From Deinandra increscens subsp. villosa (Eukaryota; Streptophyta; Magnoliopsida; Asterales; Asteraceae): 64,000 nt of DNA. Location: the NCBI GenBank assembly GCA_039602395.1, contig JBCNJP010000003.1, positions 28,622,140 through 28,686,139 of the forward strand, read 5' to 3'. Positions 45,564 through 58,028 of the stretch are shown piece by piece (within the stretch, counting starts at the first letter, position 1; every line of letters begins with the position of its first letter). The notes below the pieces were generated by a model, which saw nothing but the letters and a program-made list of their open reading frames with translations, did no database searches and was not told the DNA's origin. The position numbers and the translations under genes were made by a program.

Positions 45564-48114
45564 TGTGACATCCGAGAATTTCAAGGTTTACTTCCGTTAG
45601 ACAATTCCGTTAGTTACGTTATAAGTATTAACTTAGTAACTAATGCATAACTAGGCCGAATACGCCCACGACCTTTGGTTGATCACCGAACCCGTCCATA
45701 TGTGCTATGTGTTCATTTGTTGTTGTCATTATGTGCAATGTGATTTAAATACATGAGTTAGTATTGTGAATAGCATGACAATTTATGAATCGTGTTTATC
45801 TTGCTTAGAATGTGAAATTGACCACTTTTGATAACCAGCGAAACTACCGGGCGAAACTATAGTGTCGCCCGGCAGTCTATTGGCTCACTCGTGATCAGAG
45901 CCAGTTTCGCCTGGCCAGCGAAACTAGGCCCTGATATATAATAACATAAAACCCTAGTTGCCTCATTTTTGCACCATTCTCTCCAAAACACACACACACA
46001 CTCCTGGAATTCTGGTCAGTCGAGAAACACAACAAAACATCAAGATCTCAGCCTCAAGACAACATCCATTCGATTCCTTGATCGAATCGTGAGTCCCAAA
46101 ACCTCTCTTTATGCCTTTTCTTTGAGCTTTCTTAAAAAGCATGCTTAAACTTTCATGAAACTGCTTGATCTGCTAGTATGTTGCTTAGGGATGTTAGATC
46201 TGTTATAAAGTTTGCAACTTTACGTATGAAATCCAACCATGATGAAGATTTATGCCATTTTAGTCATTTTAGGGTTTTAAATGCATTTTGGTGATTTGAT
46301 GATGAATATGCATGAATAAGGTGTTAAAACTTGTTGTTTGATGTTGGTAAATGCCTATGTATGCTAAACAATGAATTGCATGAAGTATGGAAGCTGTTAG
46401 GTTGATTTTTAGGCTGATCCGTATGTTTTTCGCGACCAGCGAAACTACCTTGTTCTCTGGGCGAAACTGTCCAGCGAAATTATGCATATCTTCAACCAGC
46501 GACACTATGGAGCGAAACTATAGTGTCGCCGGGTAAACCGACCAGACCAGCTCGAGCGAATCTACCGAGCGAAATTCCCTGAACGAAAGTTCAAACCAGT
46601 TTCGGGCGAAACTAGGCTAGCGAAACTGTGCCAACAGTTTCGAGCGAAACTAGCCTAGCGAAACTGTGTCATCGGGTATTGCCTAGCGAAAGTGCTGCCC
46701 GTGCACACAGCGAAACTGTCTAGCGAAACTGCTAGCGAAACTGAGACCAAAATCCAAACTTGTGCAATTTGCTTGAATGTTATGCCATGACTTACATGAT
46801 TATGCCATGATGATACATGCTTTGATTTCTCATGTATATGAACCCTTGTTTATGATCAACCATCGGTGTCGTGTGTCGTTATGTCGAGTCATAGTTTCAA
46901 CGTGCTATGTTATGGGCCATAGTGACGTTAAGTAAAGATTAGACACAAAACTAATACTTAAGACCTAAACGTGTTCATAGGTTTTCGTTAAGCATACTTG
47001 GATTATTAACAAGTGTAGCAGTGCAACCCAAGGTGAGTGTCACTAACCCGATTACTGTGAACCCGTTTGGGTCACAATGAATAACTAAATGAAAAACAAT
47101 GCTGACAACCTTATGAGTGCTATGCACCTCCCTGATGAACCTGAAAACTTGGAGTGCTCGGCACCCACTTGACGAACTTGAAGTGCTTTATGGGAAGCAC
47201 TTGTGAATTACTTAAACAACTATTTCTAAAATGAAACTGAAAACATTTTTGAGATTCGTGAGAATCCGGTAAACCTTTTTAATATGGCTAGCGTAGGTTA
47301 AAGTCTAAACCACATGATATCACATGATTTCTAAGGATGCCTTGAAACTTAAAAGTCCTCAAATAAATTGTATCATTAATTGTAAAGCGAGGGGATGTTG
47401 GGTAGATCTACTGGAGTTTGACAAACTCCGCCCCGTGGCACGGGGAGTGCACGGAGGTACAATATCAGCCTATCTGACCGTGATCCCGAGAGGACACGGG
47501 GAGGCAAAACCGCGATGACGTAGGTCCGCAGTACTGATGGCACGGCCACTACAATAATTTATGGTCAGCTTTGGTACAAACTTCCTTAGTGCATGGAACA
47601 ACGGATTAGCTACCCGCGATATCGGTTGAGCACTTTAACTATACAAAACTAGTACATACCCGATAACGTAGGTTACGGACAATACCTTCACTAAACCACA
47701 ATACTACGATTTTGAATATCGCAAAGCATTGCTCTTCACAAACAAATATTACATAAGTACATGTTGACACGATTATGATTATTAGACCGGGCCACTGCGT
47801 GACAAGCCCACTGTGAACTCACCAACCGTTAGGTTGACACTTGCGTGGTTTAAACTTTTGCAGATCGCTAAGGAGTATCCGGAGCGGGTTGGCATGGCAC
47901 ATGAAGACTTTTATTTTAATTAAACTAAATTGGGAATTTAATACACTGATTTGTAAAGCACGTGGTTAGTGCTAAGATGATATTTTGTTCCGCTGCGTAA
48001 CTTGAGATTGTTTTTATGATATATCTTTGGACTAACTCTGATTCGTTTAGTATTTGTAACTAATGGTTGTGGTCCTGGTCTGGTCGCACCCCTTAACGGT
48101 ATAAACTCCGTTAG
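45564..48114 (+). repeat. Gypsy LTR, same family as the solo LTR
   Basis: Begins TGTGACATCCGAGAATTTC after CCTAG (candidate target duplication). It follows the solo LTR sequence to CTCCGTTAG at 48114, then diverges; the last 22 bp (ending GAGTGACA) of the solo LTR are not found. The AGCGAAACT motif arrays are at 45835-45930 and 46435-46745. Confidence 0.85.
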
Positions 48115-48406
48115 CTACTTACGACTTACGATGTTCTCCGACGACGCCTCGATTTTGCACAAAATTTTCTGGACTACTAGTGGGATAACGGGAATTGTTA
48201 ATATACATATTATGGGATATGTATAAAGTATAACTGTGACTGAACACTGGCTACCTAACTGTTCAGCAAAATGGCTGGAAGAGCGGGAAGAAACAACATT
48301 AACTTGACACCTGCGCAACAGCAAGCGATGATTAACGAACATGTGCAAGCTGTCGTGGCAGCCGTCCAAGCTACAATTGCCGCGCATGGTAATTATTATG
48401 CCGGTT
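48115..48406 (+). CDS. gag: Gypsy leader and start of gag, cut by the gap
   Basis: An ATG at 48271 opens MAGRAGRNNINLTPAQQQAM, typical of the N-terminus of Gypsy (chromovirus) gag proteins, with a following helical VQAVVAAVQATIAAHG. It runs into the gap after 45 codons. I see no primer binding site between the LTR and this ATG. Confidence 0.65.
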
Positions 48407-48906
48407 NNNNNNNNNNNNNNNNNNNNNNNNNNNNNNNNNNNNNNNNNNNNNNNNNNNNNNNNNNNNNNNNNNNNNNNNNNNNNNNNNNNNNNNNNNNNNN
48501 NNNNNNNNNNNNNNNNNNNNNNNNNNNNNNNNNNNNNNNNNNNNNNNNNNNNNNNNNNNNNNNNNNNNNNNNNNNNNNNNNNNNNNNNNNNNNNNNNNNN
48601 NNNNNNNNNNNNNNNNNNNNNNNNNNNNNNNNNNNNNNNNNNNNNNNNNNNNNNNNNNNNNNNNNNNNNNNNNNNNNNNNNNNNNNNNNNNNNNNNNNNN
48701 NNNNNNNNNNNNNNNNNNNNNNNNNNNNNNNNNNNNNNNNNNNNNNNNNNNNNNNNNNNNNNNNNNNNNNNNNNNNNNNNNNNNNNNNNNNNNNNNNNNN
48801 NNNNNNNNNNNNNNNNNNNNNNNNNNNNNNNNNNNNNNNNNNNNNNNNNNNNNNNNNNNNNNNNNNNNNNNNNNNNNNNNNNNNNNNNNNNNNNNNNNNN
48901 NNNNNN
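48407..48906. other. Assembly gap, 500 N
   Basis: Exactly 500 N. The rest of the Gypsy element to the left, and the start of the LTR to the right, fall in it. Confidence 0.99.
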
Positions 48907-51900
48907 CAAAACAAAACTTGTCAAACAAACTAAAACTGTTTATGTGAACCAAAAATGAATTCAAAAACTTGTCATTGTCAAGACCTAGCCAAACGATATA
49001 ACTGTTAACCCTATTGGGCCTGGTTAGGCCCAATAAGCCCAAAATAATCCAAACAAACCCGAAACTCGATCCAAAACTCAACCCGAATAACCGAGCATTC
49101 GAGCCGACCAAGAAGCCCGACCCGCGGCCCAGATGGCCTTGGGCAGAACCCGATCTGTTTTGCTGCCCAAACCGAGAACCAGTCCCCTTCCCGATTTCCA
49201 ATGGGCTTCGGCCCACTCCTAAACTTTTAAATTATGTGTTTTGGCCCAACGGTTTTTATAGAACTAACCCAATCGGTTTTATAAACTTTTAGCCCAAATA
49301 ATTATTTAAAAACTCACCACCATTGTAATAAATTGTGTTTGGATTAAATTTATAAAAATCATAATTTTTATAAACTCCTAACTCCTCCATATTTTATAAA
49401 AGCTCTTAGACTTTTATAAAACTTATAAAAATTAGTCACCTAAAAGGTGGGTGAATGTGGTGTTGACAACACACCAAAATCCATTGGTTTTTAATGAGCA
49501 ATTACCATGGGATTTAAGCCTAAACCAAGGGTCATTACCCAATATTTTGACTATAAAAGAAAGCCACCCCCCCCCCCACTCAAATCCTTGCACCAACACC
49601 CAACTCACTTGCTCCCTTCTCCCTTGCTCCCTCCTTTGGGCGGCCTCACCACCGCCGCCCAGCCAGCGACCGGCTTCCACCACCGGCCGCCACACCGCCG
49701 CCGCTGTCCCACCGCCGGACCACCCCTCGCCGCCACCGGAGACCACCAACTTGCATCTATTTTCCTTCCCTTCTCCTTTGTGAGTTTTCTAGCTCATTTT
49801 CTTACCTATTTTTCCACCCCATGAAACCCTCAAGTCTTGACAACAATCCACCAAGTTAACTAGAATGCTTGTGTATGTTTGATCAACTAACAAAAACTCT
49901 CTTCTTAATCTCCTTTCTTCCAAGATCAAGCACTCATCTTGGTGTCTTTGAGACTTAAAGTTAGCCAAGGGGTGTGGTGAAACACATTTGTGAAATCTAA
50001 GGAAAGTAACAAATGTGCACCATGAATCTTGTTTTATGAAACATTGGTTTCATAAGTTGGTTGATTTTAAACAAACCTCCAAGCCTCTTCATATAAAAAT
50101 GAAACATAAATGCTAACTAACAATCTATACATGTTTATGTTTATTTGTCCTAACACAAAGTGTTAGTAGATTGCATTTACATTTAATTGTCCTAACACAA
50201 ATGTGTTAGTAGATTGCATTTTATATTTAAAAGTCCTAACACTAAAAGTGTTAGTAGATTGTCTTAATTTGAATATTTGGTCCTAACACAAAGTGTTAGT
50301 AGATATGAACTTATGATTATGAAATGCTAATAAATAAAATGATATGACGAACATGATTAAATGGAAATAATAAATCTAGATCTAAAAGTCATGGAAACCT
50401 TAAACATGTTATAAAAATCCAAGACAAAAAGAATATAACTAGATTTGGTAGCTAAAAATGGAAGGAATAACATTTATGTCAAATGATTAATTTGACATAA
50501 ATACTTGGATTTATTACAAGTTGTAAACATTTAATGAGTTGTCAAAAATGGAAGTTTTCTATAAAAAGACCCTTTTGTAGAAATAAATATTTTTATAAAA
50601 GATTTTTATAAAAATATTCATGAAACAAGAATATGACTTTGGATACCCTTATAAACTTTTAATATTACTTTAATGACATCAAAGTAACCAAAAATGATAA
50701 TACGTTGCGTAGTAATAAAACCGGGACCACGCGGTGATGTACGCGAGAACGTAACCGTCAGGGATTTTTAAATAAAATTTCCTAACATGTTTTATAAAGA
50801 CAACTCTATATAAATCCAAGCGTCGTTATGATGTTTTGAAAATGTTTAAGAAAGAAATATATATTTCTTGTCAACGAAATGTTTAAACGATTTCAAGACT
50901 ATAAAATGTTGTGATTTAAAATGAATCTTAAAAATCCTTTCATGACTAAAATAAAATAAATAATTATTTTTGTCAAATAATTATTTACAAAGGATTTCCA
51001 TTGTGTTTTATTCACCAAGTATTGTTAATCATAATTATTAAAAATAATTATAACTTGCATGATTAACCGATAAAAATAATAATAAACATTATTATTCGTC
51101 AATGTTTAAAACTTGGTTGAATTGTTAACTGATTTTCTTGGTATATTTACTGAACATAAGTATACTCATTTCATGGAAATAGTTTCGATAAACGTTAACT
51201 ATCTGATTTTCACATAAATATAAACTTGAAAATGTGTATTTATTTGTACGATAAATACTAATAACGGGCATTCCAAACAAATACAAACGGGAATACGTCA
51301 AGACTTGACCGGTATCATTTGGGTGACTTATGTTACTCAATTGATCATAGACCTTATGCAAATGTCTTATTTATTTAAATTAGGACATTACTTGTTACCG
51401 CTACTTCACGGTTCATTCATTCATCTACTGATTCAGTGATTTTCACGGCCCCTTTTCCTTTTAACTGTTTTATACTTTGGGGGAGAAATCATGAAAACTG
51501 TTAAATGCTTTTACTTGATATTATGGTTTATCTGTTAGCCGTATGACTACTTGTTCTCTTACTGATTGCCCAACTTGGTACATTATCGTTATGAACGTTT
51601 GTACAACCGTAATCCCACCATTAATTGATTTCAATTAGTTCTGTATGAAACGATAGCTAGTGAATAGATCTATTTGGGTTGACAACCCTGCCCAGTTCGG
51701 TAGCTCCGATCCTGACTCCGTACATTGTCAAAGGGCACACGTCAGTTATTCTGCTCTGTTTAACATCTCTGGGCAAGAGATGCCGGGTGGGTAAACCGTT
51801 AGTATTTGAAATCACGGTTCAGGTCAGATCATACATCCACAACGGTAAACCGAAGTAATATTAAGTGTACTGAAATCTATTTTACAAACTGTAAATGATA

Positions 51901-52248
51901 AATCATAAACCTGTGAACCTCACCAACATTATGTTGACCCGTTTTCAAACTCATGATTTCTCAGGTAATTGAGCAATCACCGAAGGCATGCAAATGGGGC
52001 TTAACTTCAACTTTCGGACCTGCTTCGTCGGAGTCATAGTCCCGACCTATCCCAAATAAACTATCTTATGCTTTTATTTTTAAATCAAGACATTTTATTT
52101 TCAAATGTAAGACATTATCATTTCACCACTTTTCCGCTACAAGATGTGATGTTTTACTATAACGTTTGAATATAATTAGTTGTTCTATGTATCCACGACT
52201 ATGATTCCATTCCCGTTCACACCCGAATCCGTTGGCCGGGGTGTGACA
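48907..52248 (+). repeat. Chromovirus LTR, start lost in the gap
   Basis: Ends GGCCGGGGTGTGACA at 52248. It is alignable throughout with 58500-64000 (for example CAAGACTTGACCGGTATCAT, GGGTTGACAACCCTGCCCAG) at about 80 percent. It holds a pyrimidine/GCC-rich zone (49560-49760) and a TATAAAAG box (49552-49559). At 50147-50310 there are four CTAACACAAAGTGTTAGTAG palindromic repeats. Total LTR length would be near 3.8 kb. Confidence 0.8.
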
Positions 52249-52329
52249 TCTGACCACCCATCGCCCACCGCTGTTACTAGCGTTGAGGCCGCAGCTACTG
52301 CTACCACTACTGCTGGTGCTACATGCACC

Positions 52330-53001
52330 ATGGACCCATTTGCGCGCAGACAGCGTTCTGTACGCACCTACCGACCCTTTCGAGGTGCTGGTAGGCGAGG
52401 ATTCACCCCCGGGAGGGTAGCTGGCCCTTCCCGGTGCAGGGCAGCTGAGGGCCCTGCAGACGAGCATGTGCCCAAGCGGCACTGCGCGTCTGACCACCCT
52501 CACCTTCCCTGGATCCCGGGGCAGCTAGCCTCGTGGAGGACCGTTGAGGGAGTACCTAACCTATACGGGCCAGGTGACTCCTCTACTAGGGATGGCGCCT
52601 CCGGCCACCCTAGGGCAGGATGCTCCATCCTCACAGGAGAGCCTATAGCGGATACTGTTCCGGTGCTCGTGGCACGTGTTCGTAGCCACGATCGGAGTCT
52701 CGCCGTCCTGAACGACGATATCTTTAGGCTCCCCACGCGGGCTGAGTTCACTGCGTTGTTGGCCCGCGTAGCTGAGCTAGAGCGCATTCAGGTCGCTTCC
52801 CAGGGAGCCATGGAGTCCCTGCAAGCTCACATGAGCAATGTGTGCATGGTCAAGTTTGCACTAGTGTTGGCCAACGAATCCTTCCAAGCCCGGCTTGCCG
52901 TGTTGGAAGAATTCGCGGGGCGAGTGTTCACTTTCTTGGACCTCACCTCCAGGATCACTACTTCCTTGACCCGACCCCCTGGACCACCACCACCACTTTA
53001 G
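52330..53001 (+). CDS. GC-rich ORF between LTR and gag, unknown function
   Basis: 223 aa from the ATG at 52330; the frame is open from 52180, inside the LTR end. Its GC content is far higher than its surroundings. The N-terminal half is Arg/Pro/Gly-rich and looks disordered (TYRPFRGAGRRGFTPGR). The C-terminal half is helical: LNDDIFRLPTRAEFTALL, ARVAELERIQ, then ARLAVLEEFAGRVFTFL, ending in a Pro run. I recognise no domain. Placed between an LTR and the chromovirus gag, it may be an additional element-encoded protein, a captured host gene, or part of another element. A 425 bp AT-rich non-coding stretch separates it from gag. Confidence 0.5.
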   Translation: MDPFARRQRSVRTYRPFRGAGRRGFTPGRVAGPSRCRAAEGPADEHVPKRHCASDHPHLPWIPGQLASWRTVEGVPNLYGPGDSSTRDGASGHPRAGCSILTGEPIADTVPVLVARVRSHDRSLAVLNDDIFRLPTRAEFTALLARVAELERIQVASQGAMESLQAHMSNVCMVKFALVLANESFQARLAVLEEFAGRVFTFLDLTSRITTSLTRPPGPPPPL

Positions 53002-53426
53002 ATGACTTACCTAGCATCTAGGTTTTTGACCCACCATTTTAGCGATGAAACATATTTATATATTTTGTAGTGATGTATTATGGGACTGCGTGCCCAAGAC
53101 ACTTAAAAACTTGTCCTCTTTTGTTATTGTTTGTTTTATCGGATAATATGGTGGAATGTAATGGTAGTATGTTTATGTTAATGACATGTTGTATATGTTT
53201 GCCATGTTTATGATTTCTGTTATTTCTGTTATTATCATTACGTCGTGATTGTTCACTCGCGAACCATACTCCTTGCTATTTCATGTTTCTTGGTTGTGCT
53301 TGCGCGTGTCATATCCTGGTACCGTAGATGTATGTCGTGGCTGTTATTCTCGCGCATGTAATAACCCCACTTACATATGATCTAACTTTTCCCTTTATGT
53401 TGCCATTGATAACTTAAAGCGAAAAC
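53002..53426 (+). other. Non-coding leader before gag
   Basis: AT-rich, with many stops and no gene. It ends TTAAAGCGAAAACATG at the gag start. Confidence 0.6.
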
Positions 53427-56400
53427 ATGCCGCCTAGACGCCGAGCCACCAGAAACACTTCACCTCCTCCAGCCATGAGTGCTGCTGATATCGAGGAGAT
53501 GATTGCTCAACGCGTTGCAGAAACCGTTGTTGCTGCTGCTACCCAACGTCACGCTGACACTGGAGCACGCGGTAAGAACGAATTAACCAATGTTTGAAAA
53601 CACTAGACTACAATTTCGCAAAATTTTGATCAATGTTTTCACTTAACATTGCAGGCCCTCGTGAATGTTCTTACAAGGACTTCATGAATTGCAAACCCAC
53701 TCACTTTAAGAGTTATGAAGGCGCTGTTGGTCTAATTCGCTGGTTTGAAAAGCTGGAGTCAGTCTTCCGTATTAGCAACTTCCCTGACAGTACATGGTGA
53801 AGTACTCCACCTGCACGTTTACTGATAGTGCACTGACTTGGTGGAATTCCCATGCTGATGCTATGGGAACTGACTTAGCCTATGAAATGTCATGGGACGA
53901 ACTCAAACAACTGCTGCGTGATGAGTACTGTCCTAGGGAGGAACTACAGAAACTTGAATCAGAATTCTGGAATCTGTCCATGAATGGAGCCGACATTGTT
54001 GGATGCACTAAGAGGTTCCGTGAGCTTGCTCACCTCTGTCCTACAATGATTACTCCACCGTACAAGAAATTCGAACGCTACATCTGGGGACTTGCACCAC
54101 ACATTCAGGGAAATGTCCTTTCCTCGAACCCTCAGACCTTCCAGGATGCTGTGCGTATGGCACACAACCTCATTTACCAAGCTAATCGTCAAGGTGTAAA
54201 CTTTGGCAAGAAGGCGTCTAAGAACAAGCCCTCTGATGTTAGTGCCACTCCATCATCAAGCAAGGAACCTGATAACAAGAGGACGCGCCCATTCTAGAGG
54301 AATCGCGATGATAAGAACCCTGAGAAGGGCCCAGTTAAGGAAATCGCACCGGCAAGGGTCTATGCCGCCACTGCTCCTTCATATTCTGTCCGCAAAACCG
54401 GTTACACCGGTACTGCTCCTCTATGCTCCAAATGCAACCTTCACCACACTCTTGATTGTGATAATGTCTACTGTAACATCTGTAAGGTTAAGGCACATGT
54501 AGCACGCGACTGCCCAAAGTGCACTTGCTACGGTTGCGGGGCTATTGGGCACTACAAGAGTGAATGCCCGAATATGAAGAATCAAGGTGCTAACCAGGCT
54601 AGAGGAAGAGCTTTCGTGATCAATGCCGGAGATGCCCGCCGTGACCCCAACACGGTGACGGGTACGTTTCTACTAAACAACCATTATGCTTCTATTTTAT
54701 TCGATACTGGTGCCGATAGAAGCTTTGTGTCTACTGATTTTAGTCAATTGCTTAAAATCACCCCTGTTGCCTTAGACACTAAGTTCACAGTAGAATTAGC
54801 GAATGGTGACTTGATAGAAACCGGAATCATCTATCCGAACTGCCCATTAGAACTCTCCGACCATTCTTTCTGTATTAACTTGATGCCTGTTGAGCTAGGT
54901 AGTTTTGATGTAGTCATTGAATGGATTGGTTAGCAAAGAATCATGCGGAAATCGTGTGTCATGAGAAGATGGTTAGAGTGCCATTAGCAGATGGTAACAC
55001 TTTGAACGTGCAAGGCGAGAAGAGTGGAACCAAACTAAATATCATATCATCTATGAAGGCACGAAAATTCCTCCGTAAAGGATGCCATGCCATTCTAGCT
55101 CATGTCATTGAGAAGAAACCAAAGGAGAAACGTATTGAAGACGTTCCTGTTGTCTGCGAATACCCGGAAGTTTTTCCAGAAGACTTGCCAGGCCTACCTC
55201 CAACACGACAGGCTGAGTTTCGCATCGACCTAACACCCGGAGCCGCCCCCGTTGCTAGGTCCCCTTACCAACTGGCACCATCTGAAATGCAAGAGTTAGC
55301 TAGCCAACTGCAAGAGTTATTAGATTAGGGCTTTATTTGTCCAAGCCACTCCCCATGGGGTGCTCCCGTACTGTTCGTGAAGAAGAAAGATGGAACGTTC
55401 AGGATGTGTATCGACTATTGAGAGTTGAACAAACTGACTGTGAAGAACCGTTACCCGCTTCCAAGGATTGATGACTTATTTGATCAACTTCAAGGATCTT
55501 GCTTCTATTCCAAGATCGATCTAAGGTCGGGGTATCACCAACTCCGAGTTAGAGATGAAGATGTCTCAAAGACAGCGTTTAGAACACGCTATGGTCATTA
55601 CGAGTTCCTCATTATGCCATTTGGTTTGACTAACGCACTGGCCGTATTCATGGACTTAATGAATCGCGTGTGCAAACCATACTTGGCCAAATTTTTTATC
55701 GTGTTCATCGATGATATTCTTATCTACTCGCGTAATAAGAAAGAACACGAAGAACATTTGAGACTCATCTTGGAACTGCTGAAGAAAGAAGAGCTTTACG
55801 CGAAGTTTTCCAAATGTGACTTTTGGATTTGCGAAGTACACTTTTTGGGTCATGTGATCAACGACCGAGGTATTCACGTTGATCCGGCTAAGATTGAAGC
55901 AATCAAAGATTGGAGTACTCCCACGACCCCAACTGAGATTCGACAATTCTTAGGTCTCGCTGGCTACTATCGCCGATTCATTGACAATTTTTCCAAGATA
56001 GCCCAGCCTCTTACCACACTGACTCAGCAAAATAAGAAGTACATCTGGGATGATAAAACCGAAGCTGCTTTCCAGTTGTTGAAGCAAAAGCTTTGCGACG
56101 CCCCAATCCTGTCCTTACCAGACGGAATCGACGATTTCGTTATATACTGTGATGCTTCGCATCAAGGCTTGGGCTGCGTACTGATGCAGCGTGAGAAAGT
56201 CATCGCTTATGCCTCTCGACAACTGAAGATTCACGAGAAGAACTATACGACTCACGACTTAGAACTTGGAGTCGTTGTATTTGCCCTCAAGATCTGGAGG
56301 CACTACCTCTATGGGACTCGGTGCGTCATATTCACCGATGACAAGAGCCTCCAGCACATCTTTAACCAGAAAGAGCTAAACATTAGACAACGACGTTGGG

Positions 56401-57983
56401 TTGAACTGCTTAACGATTACGAATGTGAAATTCGTTATCACCCAGGCAAGGCTAACGTTGTAGCTGATGCTTTACGCAGGAAAGAACATGCCAAACCACG
56501 TCGTGTTCGAGCATTAAGTATGACCAAACGCTCGAATCTCACGTCACAAGTTCGTGACGCTCAAATCGAAGCTCTTAAGCCAGAGAATCTGGAGAACGAA
56601 TGCCTGCGTGGTATGGAGAAACAACTACTTGAAAAACCTGATGGAACCATGAACTTTATGGATATACTATGGGTACCTAGCTTTAGAGGTTTGAGAAAGC
56701 TCGTGTTCGATGAAGCCCATAAGTCAAGATATTCCATCCACTCGGGATCGGACAAAATGTATCATGGTCTGCGGGATCACTTCTGGTGGCCGAACATGAA
56801 AGCCGAGGTAGCTACCTACATCGGTAAATGCTTGACGTGTTCAAAGGTCAAAGCCGAATACCAGAAACCGTCCGGACTACTGACACAACCGATCATTCCG
56901 AAATGGAAATGGGAAGAAATATCTATGGACTTTATCACCAAGCTACCTAAAGCTAGATCTGGTTGTGATGCTATCTGGGTAATAGTGGATCGACTGACGA
57001 AATCCGCTAACTTCGTGCCGATTAAGGAAACTGATAGTATGGAAAGACGGACTAAGATTTACATGAGGGAAGTCGTCTCTCGTCACGGTGTACCTATATC
57101 TATCATATCCGATCGCGATAGTCGTTTCACTGCGAACTTCTGGAAGTCCCTCCAGAAAGCGTTGGGTACTCGCCTTGACATGAGTACCGCGTACCATCCC
57201 CAAACCGACGGACAAAGCGAACGAACGATCCAGATGCTTGAGGATATGCTACGTGCATGTGTGATCGATTTCGGACCAAATTGGGATGAGCATCTCCCAC
57301 TTGCCGAACTCTCTTAGAACAACAGTTATCACACTAGCATCCAAGCCGCTCCGTTCGAAGCACTTTATGGAAGAAAGTGCAGATCTCCGCTTTGCTGGAC
57401 CGAGATCGGTGACAATCAACTGACTGGTGCCGAACTGATATTTGAAACGACCGAGAAAGTGTTTCAAGTCCGTAACCGACTGAAAGCTGCTAGGGATAGA
57501 CAAAAGAGCTACGCCGATAACCGCCGCAAACCCTTGTCCTTTGAAAAGGGTGATCGCGTCATGATAAAAGTGTCACCTTGGAAAGGTGTCATCCGGTTCA
57601 GCAAACGAGGAAAGCTTGACCCTCGTTACATTGGTCCATTTAAAATCACCGAGACAATCGGACCAGTAGCTTACCGCCTACGTCTACCTGCAGAGCTAAG
57701 CAGTGTGCATAATGTGTTTCACGTTAGCAATCTTAAGAAATGCTTGTCTGATGAAACGCTTGTCGTCGCACTTGATGAGATTCAAGTTGACGAGACACTC
57801 CACTTTATCGAAGAACCTGTCGAGATACTTGACCGAGAACTCAAGAGACTGAAGCATAGTCGCATTCCCATTGTCAAAGTGCGATGGAACTCTCGACGAG
57901 GACCAGAGTACACATGGGAACGCGAGGATCAAATGTGTCGGAAGTACCCTCGTCTTTTCGGAATTGTCGCAGTCAACCAGTGA
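53427..57983 (+). pseudogene. gag-pol: Chromovirus gag-pol, near-complete but broken
   Basis: Domain order: gag (53427 on; retro_gag core TALTWWN-like at about 53830), two CCHC knuckles (CNICKVKAHVARDC and CYGCGAIGHYKSEC, 54475-54575), aspartic protease (FDTGADRSF, 54700), reverse transcriptase with FIDDILIYS (55704-55730), RNase H (YCDASHQGLG, 56146), integrase with an H2C2 finger and D-D-E (about 56720-57250) and a C-terminal chromodomain-like segment (VRWNSRRGPEYTWE, about 57880-57930). Defects: frameshifts near 53793 and 54918, TAG at 54295, TAG at 55326, TGA at 55422 (CGA expected) and TAG at 57315. The chromodomain and long LTRs indicate a Tekay/Del-type chromovirus. It copies and integrates element RNA when intact. 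Confidence 0.92.
53572..53654 (+). other. Candidate 83 bp intron in gag
   Basis: GTAAGAACG donor and ACATTGCAG acceptor. Removing it keeps gag in frame (ARG|PRECSYKD), while the unspliced frame stops inside it. Confidence 0.55.
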
Positions 57984-58015
57984 TCAAGAACTGAATTTCG
58001 GGACGAAATTCTTCT

Positions 58016-58028
58016 AACTGGGGGACAA
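58016..58028 (+). promoter_or_regulatory. Polypurine tract of the chromovirus
   Basis: AACTGGGGGACAA directly before the TGTGACACC start of the 3' LTR. The GAATTTCGGGACGAAATTC palindrome just upstream is usual for plant Gypsy elements. Confidence 0.85.

Noticed and set aside
48115..48958. Long frames running through the second N gap
   Set aside because: They are open only because N codons are not stops. Only the 45 codons from 48271 have real sequence support.
54574..57983. Possible endogenous pararetrovirus
   Set aside because: The RT, integrase, CCHC pair and chromodomain order, with LTRs and a polypurine tract, is that of a Gypsy chromovirus. No movement-protein or coat-protein features are present.
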